64,000 bases of DNA. Origin: DATBVX01 sp963810775 (GTDB taxonomy: Bacteria; Pseudomonadota; Gammaproteobacteria; Steroidobacterales; Steroidobacteraceae). Positions 44,169 through 52,899 of the stretch are shown piece by piece (the stretch's first letter is position 1; the number at the start of each line of letters is the position of its first letter). The stretch is taken from positions 186,001 through 250,000 of the forward strand of contig CAWEOT010000006.1 in NCBI GenBank assembly GCA_963810775.1, written 5' to 3'. The position numbers were made by a program, and so were the translations under genes. The notes under the pieces were generated by a model. The model did no database searches. It saw nothing but the letters and a program-made list of their open reading frames with translations, and was not told the origin of the DNA.

Positions 44169-44731
44169 GATATGAACCCTGCGATCACGATGCCGAGGTA
44201 GATGACAAACAGAAGGGCCGTCGCCGGCAGCCCGGCGACGTATGACAAATAGACCATCACTGAATCCACCACCAGCCAGTAGAGCCAGTTCTCGAGCACT
44301 TTGCGCGCAACCATCCAGGTAGTCACGACGCTTCCCCAAGTTGTGAATGCGTCGAGATATGGAAATTGCGCCGGCGTGAATCGTGATTCCAGCCAACCGC
44401 TCACCAGGGTTAGTGCCAGCACCGCAATCGCTGCCGCCGCATGTTGGCCGGGTTTCCAACGCGAGACCGCAAGCGGTCCGCCTCTCATCTTGGTGCCTCG
44501 CCAGTGCCACCAGCCGTAAATCGCCATACCGATGTAGAAAACCTGCAGGAGTGCCTGTTGGTAGAGGGCCCGCTCGAAAAAAAGCACCAGGTAGATTGCG
44601 GTGCTTAGCAGCGCACAGGGCCAGCACCAGGGATTCTGACGCGCTGCCAGCACCAGATAGAAAAGCGCCAATATCGCCGCGACCAGCTCGACAGGCGACC
44701 ACGCCTGCAATTCGCCGAGCAGTTCTTGCAT
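44144..44731 (-). CDS. PnuC-family vitamin transporter, probable thiamine (PnuT)
   Basis: A 195-residue membrane protein from ATG 44731 (a TTG at 44758 is an alternative). It has about seven hydrophobic segments, and the family signature YIGMAIYGWWHWRG appears near residue 65. PnuC proteins take up nicotinamide riboside; the PnuT branch moves thiamine and is recognised by TPP-riboswitch control. The operon context here strongly favours thiamine. It starts 4 bases after the thiamine-binding protein gene and overlaps the kinase. Confidence 0.85.
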   Translation of the reverse strand: MQELLGELQAWSPVELVAAILALFYLVLAARQNPWCWPCALLSTAIYLVLFFERALYQQALLQVFYIGMAIYGWWHWRGTKMRGGPLAVSRWKPGQHAAAAIAVLALTLVSGWLESRFTPAQFPYLDAFTTWGSVVTTWMVARKVLENWLYWLVVDSVMVYLSYVAGLPATALLFVIYLGIVIAGFISWRRSLPV

Positions 44732-44735
44732 GGCT

Positions 44736-44984
44736 TTACGCAGGCGCCAGCGGTCCAAGCACCTTCATGGCAAAAACGGCCTTCTCACTGGTTTCGAAAG
44801 TCCTGCGCAGTTCGGCGTTGAGGGCTTGCATCACGCGTGCGTACTCACCGAACACCTGCGTGCTCATGCTGTTGGTCACGATTTTGAGACCGCCATGGGT
44901 GTTGAGGCGCTCAATAAAATCCTGGATCGGCGCAATGTAGTCCGCATCCAGCGGATACAGTGAAATCTCGACCGCGATATCCAT
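44736..44984 (-). CDS. small YkoF/MTH1187-type thiamine-binding protein
   Basis: An 82-residue protein from ATG 44984, preceded by GGGAGA. It begins MDIAVEISLYPLDADYIAPI and has the EISLYPL-start and MSTQVFGEY element seen in the YkoF/COG0011 family of thiamine-binding ferredoxin-like folds. It would act as a cytoplasmic thiamine-binding or regulatory protein. It lies 11 bases after the TonB-dependent receptor and 4 bases before the transporter, in the riboswitch operon. Confidence 0.78.
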   Translation of the reverse strand: MDIAVEISLYPLDADYIAPIQDFIERLNTHGGLKIVTNSMSTQVFGEYARVMQALNAELRRTFETSEKAVFAMKVLGPLAPA

Positions 44985-44995
44985 TGCAATCTCCC

Positions 44996-47101
44996 TTATC
45001 GGAAATGCCACGTTGCAGTGATGCCAAGCTGGCGCGGGTCCCCCGCCTGCGTGTAGCGCTTGGGCGTGAAGTCGGGCGGCTCGTCGCCGAAAAAGAATCC
45101 GAGCTGGCTGTAGTCCTCGTCGAAGACATTCTGTCCCCACAGGTATATCGACCAGCGCTCGGCCTCGTATCCCGCCTTGAGGTTCACGAGCGTCGCAACA
45201 CGTGCGCGCTCGTCGTTACTTGCGCTGTAGTAGTACGCATCCCGCCCCATCACTCCCAGTCGCGCCATCCATCCGAGCGGGTGACGCCAGGTCAGACCCA
45301 CGGAGTACTGGTACGACGGCGCATTGGTCTGCTCGCGACCATCGAGATTGCGATCGCCGAACAGGTAGTCGAGGTAATAGGCGCGCAAGAGCCCCAGTGA
45401 CACATCGACCCAAAGGGTATCGCCCGCGTGCCAGCGCGCGCTCGCCTCAAGTCCGTAGTTGCGACCCTGTGCAGCGTTATCGGTGTAGAAAACGAAAGTG
45501 AGAGGGTCAGTAGGATCGAGCTGGAACGAGCTCGTCACCTGCTCGTTGCGGCGCTCCATATAGAAGAGTGTAAGCGCAGTATCGAGCCGACCATCCACCA
45601 GCAAGGCCTTCACGCCGGTTTCCAGATTCCATAGATACTCAGGATCGTACTGCCGGCGGTCCGGCGTCACCGCCAGGCCGATGTTGAAACCACCCGAGTT
45701 GTAGCCACGGGAGAAGCTCGCGTACCAGCGCATGTCATCCGCGAGCGCATACGTGACGCTCAGATGTCCGCCGAGCATTTCATCGGTTGGGGTGAAACGC
45801 TCGTCGTTCGTATCCTCATAGCGTGCGTCGTGCCCTTCCGCACGGAGCCCGAGCGAGAGCTCCAGAGCTGAAGACAGCGCCCAATCCATCTGGCCGTAGA
45901 CCGCGTAGTTAGTCGAGCGGAAGTCGCTTTGCAGGGGATTGAACGTGACGTCGGTCAGATACACGCCCTGATCGAGCTGATCATCGCTTTCGTCGAGCTG
46001 TCGCACATATGCTCCCGCGATCCACGCGAACGGGCGGTCGGCGTCAGCGCCGGGCGATTCAAATCTCAGGTCCTGCGTGAAGGTGCGCCGGTTTCGTTGA
46101 ATGCGAGTCGTGAAATCGTATGGCACTCCCCAGAACGCATCGTTGCCCCAGTCGCCATCGAATCCATAGTCGATGTCGGAATCAGCGTACGCTGAGATGC
46201 TCACGACATCGAAGGCATCGGCGTGATAGCGCAGATTGAGTGAGCCGCCGAGCGAACGCTGCGAATCGGTGCCGGGACGATTCGATTGTGTTACGCGCGA
46301 GTTGTCGATCGCGAAAGCGTCATAGCCGTTGTCGAGGTCGATCACGAGCGCGCTCAGGTCGATCTGCCAGCGCTCCGACGGTTCGAAACGCACCCGCGCA
46401 CGGGCGGTCAGCTCGCTGCGGCCATTCGTGTCATCGCGATCGAGGAACGCGTTGCGACGGAATCCGTCACTCTCGTATTGCTGCACACCGATTCGAAAGG
46501 CGCCGGTTTCAGTGCCGGCGATCGCTCCGCCGACCACACCGCCGATGCTCCATTCATCGTCCTGCCCCATCGAGACTTCGGTTGCGGCATCGAAAGTGCG
46601 CTGCGGCTCGCGTGTTTTCACCTTGATCACGCCGCCGAGCGCATTGGCACCATAACGGGTTCCTTGCGGGCCACGCAGCACCTCAACCTGGTCGACGTCG
46701 AACAGCGTCGCCACCATGCCAACACCGCTGAAGTCGATGTCATCGACGAGGAAGGCGATCGACGGATTCGGCGCGCCCTGGTACTGCTCGAGGTCGCCGA
46801 CGCCCCGGAGCTGAAAATAGCGCGGCCGCGAGCTCCCCGCCGCCCAATTCAAGTTCGGCACCAGTCCGAGCACATCCTGGAAGTGCTGCTCCCCCGCATC
46901 GGCGAGTGCCTGGCGATCGAGCACGGAGACACTCGCAGGCACATCGATCAGCATCGACTCGCGCATGGTGGCGGTGACGGTGATTTCGCCCAGCGGTTCA
47001 GCCGCCCGGGACTGGGCCTGCACGAGCGCAGCAGCGCCAGTCAGGACGAGCGTGAGGACGGCACGAATACCGAGCGATGAGAAGACTTTGGATGCGTTCA
47101 C
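44996..47101 (-). CDS. TonB-dependent outer-membrane receptor, probable thiamine uptake
   Basis: A 701-residue receptor from GTG 47101. It has a signal peptide (about 1-29, ending ALVQA), a TonB-box-like EITVTATM, a plug domain (about 45-165; VEVLRGPQGTRYGANALGGV), and a 22-strand-type barrel that ends in TWHFR. The substrate is inferred from the TPP riboswitch directly upstream and the thiamine genes downstream. The start codon and ribosome binding site sit at the 3' edge of the riboswitch, so TPP binding should block translation. Confidence 0.9.
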   Translation of the reverse strand: MNASKVFSSLGIRAVLTLVLTGAAALVQAQSRAAEPLGEITVTATMRESMLIDVPASVSVLDRQALADAGEQHFQDVLGLVPNLNWAAGSSRPRYFQLRGVGDLEQYQGAPNPSIAFLVDDIDFSGVGMVATLFDVDQVEVLRGPQGTRYGANALGGVIKVKTREPQRTFDAATEVSMGQDDEWSIGGVVGGAIAGTETGAFRIGVQQYESDGFRRNAFLDRDDTNGRSELTARARVRFEPSERWQIDLSALVIDLDNGYDAFAIDNSRVTQSNRPGTDSQRSLGGSLNLRYHADAFDVVSISAYADSDIDYGFDGDWGNDAFWGVPYDFTTRIQRNRRTFTQDLRFESPGADADRPFAWIAGAYVRQLDESDDQLDQGVYLTDVTFNPLQSDFRSTNYAVYGQMDWALSSALELSLGLRAEGHDARYEDTNDERFTPTDEMLGGHLSVTYALADDMRWYASFSRGYNSGGFNIGLAVTPDRRQYDPEYLWNLETGVKALLVDGRLDTALTLFYMERRNEQVTSSFQLDPTDPLTFVFYTDNAAQGRNYGLEASARWHAGDTLWVDVSLGLLRAYYLDYLFGDRNLDGREQTNAPSYQYSVGLTWRHPLGWMARLGVMGRDAYYYSASNDERARVATLVNLKAGYEAERWSIYLWGQNVFDEDYSQLGFFFGDEPPDFTPKRYTQAGDPRQLGITATWHFR

Positions 47102-47106
47102 AACCT

Positions 47107-47204
47107 GCTCCCTACGCCGGTACTAACCGGATCAGGTTCAACGGGTTCGCTGATGTGCCCGGCGGGCTGTCAGCATCTCAGGTCGTTCAGACCACCCCGA
47201 GGTC
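47107..47204 (-). promoter_or_regulatory. TPP (thiamine pyrophosphate) riboswitch
   Basis: Read on the minus strand the conserved elements appear in order: CCTCGGGGTGG (P1 5' side), CCTGAGATGCTGA with the CUGAGA pyrimidine sensor, an optional P3a hairpin (GCCCGCCGGGC), then ACCCGTTGAACCTGATCCGG and TTAGTACCGGCGTAGGGA. The last element closes P1 and runs straight into GGGAGCAGG, the ribosome binding site of the receptor at GTG 47101. No separate terminator hairpin is visible between aptamer and start, so control is probably translational. Confidence 0.95.
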
Positions 47205-47330
47205 GGCTGCGGATTCTACGCGAGTTGCCGGCTCCGGCAAGCACCCTTCTGTCCGACCGTTCCGCGATCGCCGCGAGCCGTTTCGCGTTGGCGGCGATGC
47301 GGTTAAGCTCCGCACGCCACGGGCTACAAC

Positions 47331-48251
47331 ATGTCAACACGCAGCTACAGGGCATTTCAGGTCGACGCATTCACCCGGACGCTGTTCAGCGGCAATCCCG
47401 CGGGCGTGGTGCTGGATGCGGACGATCTCACCGATGACGAGATGCAGAAGCTCGCGCGCGAGCTCGGTCGCGGCGACACCGCATTCATCTCGGGACCGAC
47501 GGGCGAGGATCACGATCTGCGAATGAGGTTTTTCACCTCGAAGTGCGAAGTGCCTTTTGTGGGGCATGCGACTGTCGCAGCGCACTTCGTGCGCAGCAGT
47601 CTCGGCATGCCGCCGGGAAGCCCTCTGCGTCAATTGTCGGGTACTGGAATCGTTACCATCGATATTCAAACCGTGGACGGAGCCACGGAAGTCGGCATGC
47701 GCCTGTCCGCGCCGCGCAGCGCTCGCGAGATGCTGCCGGCAGAGCTGGACGCAGTACTCGACGCCCTAGGCGTGAGCCATGGCGATCTCGATCCGCGCTG
47801 TCCGGCGGAAATCTGTGCGACCGGCAGCACGCGCATGATGCTTGCGCTGCGTACTGCGCAGTCACTGAGCCTGCTGCATCCGAATCTCGAGACGCTGGCA
47901 CGTCTCACGCCTCACTTGGGCGCCGAAGGTTATTTTGTCTTCGCATTGACTGGTGACGAACGCGAGGCGAAAACAGAATCGCGCATGTTTTGTCCTGCGA
48001 TCGGCGTGCCGGAGGACGCCGTGAGTGGCAATGCGCACGGCATGCTGGGCGCCTTCCTCGTGCGGCATCACCTGCTCGCTTCGCACGACGGCATTGCCCG
48101 CTTTCACGGACAACAAGGCCGGGCACTTGGTCGGCCCGGCGAAGTGCGTGTCGAAGTGCAGGAGTATGGCGGCGAAGCCTACAGCGTGCGCGTCGCCGGC
48201 AACGCGGTGATCGTGTTCGAAACCCGGATTCAGCTCCCGTCGCGGGGCTGA
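47331..48251 (+). CDS. PhzF-family isomerase-like protein
   Basis: A 306-residue protein. The N-terminal FQVDAFTRTLFSGNPAGVVL and FFTSKCEVPFVGHATVAAHF are family motifs, as is the second-half EDAVSGNAHGMLGAFLV. The fold is that of diaminopimelate epimerase; PhzF isomerises a phenazine precursor, but most homologues such as YddE have unknown substrates. It is divergent from the riboswitch operon and unrelated to it as far as can be seen. Confidence 0.88.
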   Translation: MSTRSYRAFQVDAFTRTLFSGNPAGVVLDADDLTDDEMQKLARELGRGDTAFISGPTGEDHDLRMRFFTSKCEVPFVGHATVAAHFVRSSLGMPPGSPLRQLSGTGIVTIDIQTVDGATEVGMRLSAPRSAREMLPAELDAVLDALGVSHGDLDPRCPAEICATGSTRMMLALRTAQSLSLLHPNLETLARLTPHLGAEGYFVFALTGDEREAKTESRMFCPAIGVPEDAVSGNAHGMLGAFLVRHHLLASHDGIARFHGQQGRALGRPGEVRVEVQEYGGEAYSVRVAGNAVIVFETRIQLPSRG

Positions 48252-48261
48252 GCGCTGCAAT

Positions 48262-49785
48262 TCAGCGCAATCGCGGCGCGCTCGTTACTCCTTTTATCTT
48301 GCCTTTCTCCAGCCACAACACGCGGTTAATCGCAGGAACCAGGTCGCTACGGTGATGCGTGCCCATCACGAGTTGCACACCGGAATCGGCCAGGCGCTGC
48401 AGGTGTGCCCGCACGCGTTTGCGTGACGGCGCATCGAGACCCGTGAAGGGCTCATCGAGGAGCAGGAGGCGCGGTGAGTTGATCATCGCGCGTGCCAGCA
48501 GCACGCGCCGCATCTGACCGTAAGAGATTTCGCGGGGTCGCCGCCGGGCCAGTTTCTGCAGGTCGAAGAAGCGGAGCCAGCGCTGCGCAGCCCGGCGTTC
48601 ACCCCTCGTCGGCGCCTCGTTGAGGCCGATGCTCGCATGCCGGCCGGAGATGACAATTTCCTCCACGTTGAGATCGTCGCGTGCGTGCGCGCTCTGCAGC
48701 TCTGGAGAGAGCAACCCGACCTTCTTGCGAAACGGCTCGAGCGGCGTTCCGCGCGGATGCCCGCGACGTTCGATCGTTCCACCGAGTGCCGGTGACAGGT
48801 CGCCATAGAGGAGTTTGAGGAACGTGGACTTTCCCGCACCATTGCGCCCCAGCACGGCCCAGTGCTCGCCCTTCGCGATCTGCCAAGAGATGTCCGCGAG
48901 TACCAACTGGTGCTCCACATAGACATCGGCGCCGCTAATCGAAATGAACGGCACGGCCTTCCTCTTGCGTCTGGAAGCGATCGCACGCGCCCACGAGGGC
49001 GCTTCCAAAACGGGTTCCGCAATCAGCGAGGCAAGCGGCGCACGGGAGAGTGGCCCCGTGTACGCGATCCGGCCGCGATCGAGGATCAGCACATGAGTGA
49101 CCGATCGCGGCAGATCCTCGCGTCGATGGGCTGCCAACACCCACGGCATCCTGGAACGCCGGCTCGAATCGAGATAGCGCATCAGCATCCGGCGACGATC
49201 GTGATCGAGGCCGTTGAATACTTCATCGAGCAGCAGCAAGCGCGGCTTTGCCGCGAGGGCGCGCGCGATGAGGGCCAGCCGCCGTTCGCCATAAGAGAGT
49301 GTCAGTACCTTGCGGCGCGCGAAAGATTCGAGGCCGAAGCGCTTGAGAAGCCGCTGAGCGTCGCGACGCTGCCGTTCGTTGAGTCGCTCGAGCACGATGT
49401 CGGTGCGATGGATGCCGGTGCCGACCAACTCGAGCACGGGCAGATTCCACTCGTAGCGCTCGTACTTGTCCTGGCGCTCGGCACCGACGTACGCGATCAA
49501 CTCCTTCGCGCCGAGCGGCTCGCCGTGACGCTCCTTGCCTACGACATAGCTGCGCCGGCCACGTCGGGTCGGTGTCGGCCAGACATCGCCCGCGATCAGT
49601 TTCAGCAGCTGGGTCTTGCCGGCGCCGTTGGCGCCGAGCAGCGCCCAACGCTTGCCCGGGCGAATGCGCCAATTGATGTCGCGAAGAATGCGGCGGCCGC
49701 CGCGATCTAGATCGACGTGCTCGAGATCAACCGTCAGCGAACGTGGAGCCAATCGCGGACGAGGGCAGCTCTGAACAGGTTTCAT
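48262..49785 (-). CDS. tandem ABC ATPase, ModF-like
   Basis: A 507-residue protein from ATG 49785 with two ABC nucleotide-binding domains and no membrane part. Walker A motifs are LLGANGAGKTQLLKL and VLGRNGAGKSTFLKL; the Walker B motifs end LLLLDEVFNGLDHD and LLLLDEPFTGLDAP. The signature motifs are LSYGERRLALIARA and ISYGQMRRVLLARA, slightly off LSGGQ. This is the layout of ModF/PhrA-like ATPases linked to molybdenum metabolism, though the role is poorly known. Its first 26 bases of gene start lie in a perfect inverted repeat with the end of the upstream crotonase gene. Confidence 0.85.
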   Translation of the reverse strand: MKPVQSCPRPRLAPRSLTVDLEHVDLDRGGRRILRDINWRIRPGKRWALLGANGAGKTQLLKLIAGDVWPTPTRRGRRSYVVGKERHGEPLGAKELIAYVGAERQDKYERYEWNLPVLELVGTGIHRTDIVLERLNERQRRDAQRLLKRFGLESFARRKVLTLSYGERRLALIARALAAKPRLLLLDEVFNGLDHDRRRMLMRYLDSSRRSRMPWVLAAHRREDLPRSVTHVLILDRGRIAYTGPLSRAPLASLIAEPVLEAPSWARAIASRRKRKAVPFISISGADVYVEHQLVLADISWQIAKGEHWAVLGRNGAGKSTFLKLLYGDLSPALGGTIERRGHPRGTPLEPFRKKVGLLSPELQSAHARDDLNVEEIVISGRHASIGLNEAPTRGERRAAQRWLRFFDLQKLARRRPREISYGQMRRVLLARAMINSPRLLLLDEPFTGLDAPSRKRVRAHLQRLADSGVQLVMGTHHRSDLVPAINRVLWLEKGKIKGVTSAPRLR

Positions 49786-50030
49786 GGAGCGCGTTGCGTC
49801 GCCAACGGTGCAGATGCTAGGCGCACCGTGCAGCCAATGGTCGATTCCATTGGCAAGCGGTGCAACGACGCAGCTGCCCGTTCGCGGCGCAACCCGGACG
49901 GGACCGTCCTCGGCAAGCTTCTGGCGTCGTTGCAAGTCTTGTCGATATCGACATATCGACTGCGCCTCGCGCCTAGCCAGAAGCTTGCGGAGACACGGTC
50001 GCGCCCATGAAACCTGTTCAGAGCTGCCCT
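49762..50030. repeat. 269-bp hairpin-rich element with perfect 26-bp terminal inverted repeats
   Basis: Bases 49762-49787 are the exact reverse complement of 50005-50030 (26 of 26). The 217 bases between are full of smaller palindromes: GCAAGCTTCTGGC (49913-49925) against GCCAGAAGCTTGC (49976-49988), CCAATGGTCGATTCCATTGG near 49835, and GTCGATATCGAC near 49941. The arms overlap the 5' end of the ModF-like gene and the 3' end of the crotonase gene. There is no coding capacity of its own. It could be a small non-autonomous element, an inverted duplication, or a structured RNA. Confidence 0.85.
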
Positions 50031-50833
50031 TTGAAACGCGGCTTGCGTTTCGCCTTCACGGCGTCGAGTCCTTCACGCACGTCACCGAGACGCATGCCGA
50101 GGAATTCGAGCGCGAGCGAGGCATCGAAGCTCGGCCCCGCCATGCGCAGCCAGTTGTTGAGGGCGTGCTTGGTCCAGCGCAGGGCCGTCTGGCTACCCGC
50201 CGCGAGCGTATTGGCAGTCTCGAGCGCCGTCTTGTAGACATTTGCGTCGTCCACACACAACGATACCAGGCCAATGCGTTCTGCTTCCTCACCGCTCAGC
50301 GGCGTATTGGTGAGGAGGTAGTAGCGTGCCTTGGCGAGCCCACAGAGCAGCGGCCAGATGATCACCGAGTGATCGCCCGCGGCAACACCGAGTCGTGTGT
50401 GCCCGTCGAGAATTCTTGCGGTGCGCCCGGCGACAGAAACATCCGCAAGGAGAGCGACGGCTAGGCCTGCGCCCACGGCAGCGCCGCGAATCGCGGACAC
50501 GACGGGTTTCGAGCAATTGACCAGGTTGTAGACGAGATCGCTCGCTTCCTTCCAGACCCGAACCAGGGCGGCATCGTCTGCGATCATTTCCTCGATCAGT
50601 TCGAAGTCGCCGCCGGCCGAAAAGTGCTCGCCGGCGCCGCGCACCAGGGCGACACGAACTTCAGCATCGGTGTCGATCGCGCGCCACACGAGTGCCAGGT
50701 CGCGATGCATGTTGGCGTCGGCCGCATTGATCGGGCCCTTGCTGAGAACGATCTCGAGGACACCAGCACCCGGCTCGGAGAACTCGAGGCTCGCGAACTC
50801 GCGCTGGTAGCGCGCCAGGTCGATCGACGTCAC
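50018..50833 (-). CDS. crotonase-family enoyl-CoA hydratase/isomerase
   Basis: A 271-residue crotonase at the 3' end of the paa operon, overlapping paaZ by 4 bases. The CoA-binding oxyanion regions are VRGAGEHFSAGGDFELI and IRGAAVGAGLAVALLADVSV. At the positions of the two catalytic glutamates of classical hydratases I see no Glu (GLAVALL and DGHTRLGVAAGDHS), so the chemistry may differ. It could fill the PaaF or an isomerase role, neither of which is otherwise encoded nearby. The last codons (GQL, stop) fall in the inverted repeat described for 49762-50030. Confidence 0.8.
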   Translation of the reverse strand: MTSIDLARYQREFASLEFSEPGAGVLEIVLSKGPINAADANMHRDLALVWRAIDTDAEVRVALVRGAGEHFSAGGDFELIEEMIADDAALVRVWKEASDLVYNLVNCSKPVVSAIRGAAVGAGLAVALLADVSVAGRTARILDGHTRLGVAAGDHSVIIWPLLCGLAKARYYLLTNTPLSGEEAERIGLVSLCVDDANVYKTALETANTLAAGSQTALRWTKHALNNWLRMAGPSFDASLALEFLGMRLGDVREGLDAVKAKRKPRFKGQL

Positions 50834-52890
50834 GCAGGCTTGGCCGGGGCCGAATCCGGAATGTCGTGCTCGCTCACCATCGTGAGCACGTCGTAGTTGG
50901 CCACGGTCTCACCACGTTGATTGGTGATCTCCGTGTCCCAGCGCACCTCGCCATAGCCTTGGCCGATGCGCAGGCTCTTCTCCTTGCAGGTGAGCCGCAC
51001 CTTGATTCGGTCGCCGGGTTTGACAGGTTTGGTGAAACGCAGTCCGTCGATGCCGTAGTTGGCGAGCACAGGACCATACGCAGGTTCGACGAACAACCCT
51101 GCGGCCGCCGCAACCAGGAAATAACCGTGCGCGACGCGTCCGCCGAAGAGCGGATTGCGCGCCGCCGCGTGCTCGTCCATGTGCGCATAGAAGTGATCGC
51201 CCGAAAGCTCCGCAAAGCGCTCGATGTCCTCGACCGTGACTTCCCGCTCTGCCGAATTGAACGTATCGCCAACCGTGAGTGACGCGAATGGCTTGCGAAA
51301 AGGGTGTGCACCCGGATCTCGCTGGGTGCCGCCCCGGATCCAGCGTCCGGTGACCGCGCCGATGACGTCCGGCGTCCCCTGCACGGCTGTGCGCTGCATG
51401 TAGTGCAGTACGCCGCGAATGCCGCCCATCTCCTCTCCGCCACCGGCTCGACCCGGTCCTCCATGCACCAGATGCGGCAACGGTGAACCGTGACCGGTCG
51501 ATTCCTTGGCGCAATGTCGGTTCACCACCAGAACGCGGCCATGGTACGGCGCGAGGCCAAGCACCAAGCGCGCTGCAACTGCGTCATCGGCCGTGAACAC
51601 AGATCCTGCAAGGCTGCCGTCACCGCGTCGCGCCAGCGCGATGGCTTCGTCGACATCGCGATACGGCATCACCGTGCACACCGGCCCGAAAGCTTCGACT
51701 GAATGAATCGCTCGCGCATTCGCGGGATTCGAACACAACAGCAACATCGGAGGTACGAAGGCTCCGCGTTCACGATCCGCGCCGGCTGGCTCAAGTCGAC
51801 CTGGATCACCTGCGATGAGCTCGGCATCATCGCGAAGCTTACGGACCTGTTCCAGGACCTCGCGCCTCTGTCCCAGGCTCGCGAGCGGCCCCATGCGCAC
51901 GTTTTCCAGCCGCGGATCTCCGACCACGATCTTCGCCAACGCGCTCTGTAACGCATCGACCACCTCGCCCGCTCTCTCCGCCGGCACGATTGCCTTGCGA
52001 ATCGCGGTGCACTTCTGGCCTGCCTTCGCAGTCATCTCGCGCACCACTTCGCGCACGAAGAGGTCGAATTCTGGCGTGCTCACCGAGACATCCGGGCCGA
52101 GTAGCGACGAATTGATCGAATCCGTTTCCGCAACGAAGCGTACGGAATGATCGATGACTTCGCGGTGCTGGCGCAGCGAGCGCGCCGTCGAAGCCGAGCC
52201 GGTGAATGAAACGACATCCTGGCTTTCGAGATGGTCGAAGAGATCGCCGACGCTTCCGCAGATGAGCTGGACGGCGCCTTCAGGCAGGAGGCCAGATTCC
52301 ACGATGCGACGGAAAACCAGCTCGGTCAGGTATGAAGTCGAGGTCGCGGGCTTGACGATGGCCGGCACGCCCGCGAGCAAAGCCGGAGCGAGCTTCTCGA
52401 GCATGCCCCAGACCGGGAAGTTGAATGCGTTGATGTGAACCGCCGCGCCTTCAAGTGGCACACAGATGTGCTGTCCGACGAACGTTCCCGTCTTGGAAAG
52501 GGCTTCAGTTGCACCTTCAACGTAAACGTGGCTGTTGGGCAGTTCCCGCGTACCCTTGCTCGCGTACACAAAAAGCGTGCTGATGCCTCCATCAATATCG
52601 ATCCAGGCATCGCTGCGCGTTGCGCCCGTTGCAAAGGAGAGATGGTAGAACTCCTCCTTGCAATCCGTCAGGTACTTCGCAAGCGCTTTGAGCGCCGCGG
52701 CGCGCTCGTGAAATGTCAGGCGGCGCAGGTTCGTTCCGCCGATGCGACGCGCATGGTCTAGCGCGGCTGCGAAGTCGATACCTTCGCTCGAGGCCTGCGC
52801 AATGACTTCGCCAGTGGTCGCGTCCCGCAGGGCAACCGCTTTGTGCTCACTCGCCTGCCAGCGTCCCTGGACAAAACTCTCGAGCTGCAT
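50830..52890 (-). CDS. paaZ: bifunctional oxepin-CoA hydrolase / semialdehyde dehydrogenase
   Basis: A 686-residue fusion. The N-terminal aldehyde dehydrogenase (about 1-520) has FTGSASTARSLRQH (NAD-binding) and the catalytic cysteine in AGQKCTAIRKAIV. The C-terminal MaoC-type hot-dog hydratase (about 540-680) has SGDHFYAHMDEHAA, then GRVAHGYFLVAAAAGLF. Family knowledge: PaaZ opens the oxepin-CoA ring and oxidises the resulting aldehyde to 3-oxo-5,6-dehydrosuberyl-CoA. The length matches full PaaZ (about 680). It lies 9 bases downstream of paaJ. Confidence 0.95.
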   Translation of the reverse strand: MQLESFVQGRWQASEHKAVALRDATTGEVIAQASSEGIDFAAALDHARRIGGTNLRRLTFHERAAALKALAKYLTDCKEEFYHLSFATGATRSDAWIDIDGGISTLFVYASKGTRELPNSHVYVEGATEALSKTGTFVGQHICVPLEGAAVHINAFNFPVWGMLEKLAPALLAGVPAIVKPATSTSYLTELVFRRIVESGLLPEGAVQLICGSVGDLFDHLESQDVVSFTGSASTARSLRQHREVIDHSVRFVAETDSINSSLLGPDVSVSTPEFDLFVREVVREMTAKAGQKCTAIRKAIVPAERAGEVVDALQSALAKIVVGDPRLENVRMGPLASLGQRREVLEQVRKLRDDAELIAGDPGRLEPAGADRERGAFVPPMLLLCSNPANARAIHSVEAFGPVCTVMPYRDVDEAIALARRGDGSLAGSVFTADDAVAARLVLGLAPYHGRVLVVNRHCAKESTGHGSPLPHLVHGGPGRAGGGEEMGGIRGVLHYMQRTAVQGTPDVIGAVTGRWIRGGTQRDPGAHPFRKPFASLTVGDTFNSAEREVTVEDIERFAELSGDHFYAHMDEHAAARNPLFGGRVAHGYFLVAAAAGLFVEPAYGPVLANYGIDGLRFTKPVKPGDRIKVRLTCKEKSLRIGQGYGEVRWDTEITNQRGETVANYDVLTMVSEHDIPDSAPAKPA

Positions 52891-52899
52891 TGCCGTTCC

